Assembly (NCBI GenBank): GCA_035384605.1
Contig: DAOOIV010000105.1
Location: forward strand, 1-17,288
Length of the DNA stretch: 17,288 nucleotides
From: Phycisphaerae bacterium
GTDB taxonomy: Bacteria; Planctomycetota; Phycisphaerae; UBA1845; PWPN01
Reading direction: 5' to 3'
Below, in pieces: positions 15,475 to 17,288 of the stretch. Every line of letters starts with the position of its first letter. Position 1 is the first letter of the stretch. Made by a program: the position numbers and the translations under genes. Under the pieces are notes generated by a model. That model was not told the DNA's origin, did no database searches, and saw only the letters and a list, made by a program, of their open reading frames with translations.

Positions 15475-16014
15475 CTACTTCTTCTGCGGCAGCACTTTCC
15501 ACACACCGGCCGGCGAGCGTTCGAGAACGACGTATGGTCGGTCCCTGGTGACGATCTCGATGACCTGGCCATCAACTCTCAGGAAGGTCCGCTTGCGCGG
15601 AGCGAGCGGCAGGAAGTTGATGTGGACCTCGATCTGCTGGACATTGCCGGTGGTCACGTTGACGTCATTCTGCTCGGGGAAGAACCCCTCGGCGGTTGCG
15701 GTCTGATTTTCGTCATTGAGCTTGAGAATCCGCAGCCAGCCGGGTTGCTTGTCGCTTGGGTTGGACACATACAATTTGACCCTGTACGGGGGGTTGGAAT
15801 CGTAGGTCGAGACAGGCTGACTCGCGACCGGCCGGCTCTCGGCAGGCTTGGTGGCGACCGGACGTGTCTGGGCGAGCGGCTGCTCAACCGGCAGGGCTAA
15901 GCCCTTCGGTTCGGGACTCTTCTTGTTCGGTGATTCCTTGGGACAGCCGGCCCCGGAGACCAGAAAGATCACCATCAGGGCCGGCATAACCGCATGTCGA
16001 ATGCGTGGGTTCAT
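15475..16014 (-). CDS. Small lipoprotein of unknown function
   Basis: This 179-aa protein is not recognised as a known family. Residues 1-23 form a lipoprotein-type signal (basic MNPRIRH, hydrophobic core, then GAGC with C24). Residues 25-75 are a Pro/Thr/Ser-rich linker containing a loose repeat, RPVATKP and RPVASQP (51-57, 61-67). Residues 76-179 look like a compact beta-rich domain (alternating strands such as YRVKLYVSN, IEVHINFLPL, RTFLRVDGQVIEIV) without cysteines or obvious catalytic residues. It is probably anchored in the outer or inner membrane with the linker spanning to a periplasmic domain. AGGAG (16026-16022 on the - strand) lies 7 bases before ATG 16014, which supports the start. 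It is divergent from hslV. Confidence 0.78.
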   Translation of the reverse strand: MNPRIRHAVMPALMVIFLVSGAGCPKESPNKKSPEPKGLALPVEQPLAQTRPVATKPAESRPVASQPVSTYDSNPPYRVKLYVSNPSDKQPGWLRILKLNDENQTATAEGFFPEQNDVNVTTGNVQQIEVHINFLPLAPRKRTFLRVDGQVIEIVTRDRPYVVLERSPAGVWKVLPQKK

Positions 16015-16086
16015 GGGTCAACTCCTGGATTGGGCCGCGGGAGCATCTTATCCGCCTCACTATTGGACACCAAATAGTTCGAACGG

Positions 16087-16115
16087 TTGCGGAGCTTCGG
16101 CGATTGTGCTACGGT
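16087..16115 (+). promoter_or_regulatory. Possible hslV promoter
   Basis: TTGCGG (16087-16092), a 17-base spacer ending in TGC, and TACGGT (16110-16115) resemble a weak extended -10 promoter about 150 bases upstream of hslV, in the 250-base divergent gap to the lipoprotein gene. Confidence 0.27.
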
Positions 16116-16264
16116 CCTCCGACTGGCCGAGCATCCGGCAAGAAGAGGAGGACTGGCTCGCCCAGAAGTCGCTACGACGAGTGTTGTGCTTGAGGCAGAT
16201 CGGACGACGGACTGCTGAGAAAGGCCGGTGCAAGTCCCCCCTTTTCGCCAAGGGAGCACAAACC

Positions 16265-16813
16265 ATGCGGCAAGGTGAGACGGCGATCCAAGCGACGACC
16301 ATTCTGGCGGTGCGGCGGGGAGAGCAGACGGCCATCGGTGGCGACGGGCAGGTTACGATCGGCCAAACCGCTCTGAAACACGACGCCAACAAAATCCGCC
16401 GGCTGAGCGGCGGCAAGGTGATCTGCGGCTTTGCCGGGTCCGCGGCCGACGCGTTCGCGCTTCTGGATCGATTCGAGAAGAAGCTCGATGAGTTCAAGGG
16501 TAATGTTCGCCGGGCAGCGATCGAACTGGCCAAGGATTGGCGCACCGACCGCGTCCTTCGCCACCTTGAATCGATGCTGGCCGTCGTGGACAGCCAGACC
16601 TCTCTGATCATCGGAGGAAGCGGCGACGTGATCGAGCCGACGGAGGGCGTCATCGGGATCGGCTCGGGCGGCATGTATGCCGTCGCCGCCGCGAGGGCCC
16701 TGCTCAAACACTCGAATCTCCCCGCCGCCGACATCGTCCGCGAAGCCCTGGCGATCGCCGCGGATATCTGCGTGTATACCAATCACAACATCATCGTCGA
16801 GACGCTTCCTTGA
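16265..16813 (+). CDS. hslV: ATP-dependent protease proteolytic subunit HslV
   Basis: This 182-aa peptidase subunit of the HslVU (ClpQY) protease is related to the proteasome beta subunit. The mature N-terminal nucleophile is T11 in QATTILAVRRG, after a 10-residue propeptide that must be removed. Counting from T11 as Thr1, D27 (Asp17), K43 (Lys33, HDANKIRRL) and S134 (Ser124, GIGSGGMYA) are all present, so the catalytic centre is complete. It should assemble into a double hexamer capped by the HslU unfoldase. AGGGAG (16251-16256) lies 8 bases before ATG 16265; the frame is open upstream, but that sequence has no HslV similarity. Unusually, hslU is not directly downstream: a - strand gene follows after about 100 bases. 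Confidence 0.97.
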   Translation: MRQGETAIQATTILAVRRGEQTAIGGDGQVTIGQTALKHDANKIRRLSGGKVICGFAGSAADAFALLDRFEKKLDEFKGNVRRAAIELAKDWRTDRVLRHLESMLAVVDSQTSLIIGGSGDVIEPTEGVIGIGSGGMYAVAAARALLKHSNLPAADIVREALAIAADICVYTNHNIIVETLP

Positions 16814-16871
16814 AACCGCGCGGGACATAGGCCAAGTTGGTCGGTTTCTTCCGCAGCACGTGGCCAAGGGA

Positions 16872-16891
16872 AGTCATCATCCGAGATGACT
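16872..16891. terminator. Short hairpin between convergent hslV and the edge gene
   Basis: AGTCATC (16872-16878) and GATGACT (16885-16891) form a 7-bp perfect stem with a 6-base loop, 59 bases after the hslV stop and 21 bases beyond the stop of the convergent gene. The position fits a bidirectional terminator, but the stem is AT-rich and lacks a T-run. Confidence 0.35.
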
Positions 16892-16911
16892 GCTCGGCCG
16901 GTCAGGTCAGA

Positions 16912-17288
16912 TCAGTCAACAGACTGCTCGCTGACCACGATCTCCAGCGGCTGGCCGGTGGTGGCCGGGTGCGTCACATGGATCGTGTCGACGAACTGAG
17001 CATCCGTCAGGGTCAGGTGGTACGTTCCGGGCTCGGGCGAGATGGTCAGTGACAGCGTGGCCAGGACTGTCTGACCGGCGGGTAGCGGTTCTCTTGTCAC
17101 GCCGCCGATGCCGGCCGTGGTTGTGAACCACTGGACTGACTCCTGCGACTCGATCGGAGGCTCGGCCGTCGGGGTGGCGATGGGGCCGTCGATCGTCGGC
17201 AAGTCTGCGTCCTTCCGGCCAAGGACATGGGCGGGGTGGGGAGGTTGGGCGAGGTGTTCGGGGTGGAACGGATGACGGGGAACCGGCC
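16912..17288 (-). CDS. C-terminal part of a probable cohesin-like secreted protein
   Basis: An open frame runs on the - strand from the right edge to TGA at 16914-16912, giving 124 visible residues. The first 30 or so (His/Pro-rich, then GRKDADLPTIDGP) may be linker or upstream domain. The rest reads like the last strands of a cohesin-type beta sandwich: LPAGQTVLATLSLTISP, GTYHLTLTDAQFVDT and GQPLEIVV match the pattern of a 'lowered to a derivative, GTYxLxLxDAxFVD' ending. No start codon with a ribosome binding site is visible inside the window; a TTG at 17202 is in frame but has no support. Cohesin-like and dockerin modules are common in planctomycete extracellular proteins. Family assignment is by eye only, and the reading frame itself is moderately certain. 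Confidence 0.45.
   Translation of the reverse strand, partial: PVPRHPFHPEHLAQPPHPAHVLGRKDADLPTIDGPIATPTAEPPIESQESVQWFTTTAGIGGVTREPLPAGQTVLATLSLTISPEPGTYHLTLTDAQFVDTIHVTHPATTGQPLEIVVSEQSVD

Noticed and set aside
16218..16250. tRNA-like stretch GGTGCAAGTCC followed by CGCCA before hslV
   Set aside because: The T-arm does not pair and no matching acceptor 5' strand, D-arm or anticodon arm is found within 90 bases upstream; it is just the hslV leader.
1..17288. CRISPR arrays, insertion sequences, phage or toxin-antitoxin genes
   Set aside because: No regularly spaced repeats, transposase motifs, terminal inverted repeats or defence-type domains were seen on either strand.

Overview
The window is GC-rich and densely coded, with Shine-Dalgarno sites in front of most genes, and is clearly bacterial. 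Lipoproteins with Pro/Thr-rich linkers, an anaerobic flavin/iron-sulfur/hydrogenase gene set, HslV and a cohesin-like fragment at the edge suggest an uncultivated anaerobic or facultative bacterium. A planctomycete (Phycisphaerae-like) is my best guess, but no taxonomic marker in the window proves it.

Region 1 (1-9883, all + strand) is one long redox operon. It holds the end of etfB, etfA, a membrane iron-sulfur oxidoreductase of the ETF:quinone (EMO / HdrD-like) type, hdrA, mvhD, the small and large subunits of a group 3c-like [NiFe] hydrogenase (mvhG, mvhA), the hydrogenase maturation protease, a stand-alone cyclic-nucleotide-binding domain protein and a single-domain response regulator. 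Genes abut or overlap up to the CNB gene. No hdrB or hdrC is present: the only HdrB/C-like module is in the membrane protein, and its first cysteine-rich (CCG) domain has lost its cysteines. The layout suggests a machine that exchanges electrons between ETF (acyl-CoA or similar dehydrogenation), a membrane quinone pool, an HdrA flavin (bifurcation or confurcation with ferredoxin) and H2. That coupling is inferred from gene order, not shown.

Region 2 (9908-13091, - strand) has a six-TM, RegB-like sensor histidine kinase, convergent with the response regulator. Upstream of it is a class III aminotransferase homologue in which the PLP-binding lysine is replaced by threonine and other PLP contacts are altered, making it a probable pseudoenzyme. 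A good extended -10 promoter lies just upstream of the latter.

Region 3 (13092-17288) is more ordinary. A 530-base non-coding stretch with a 10-bp inverted repeat leads to malate dehydrogenase. Next come an alpha/beta-hydrolase lipoprotein, a convergent small lipoprotein of unknown function, hslV (hslU is not in the window) and, at the right edge on the - strand, the C-terminal part of a probable secreted cohesin-like protein.
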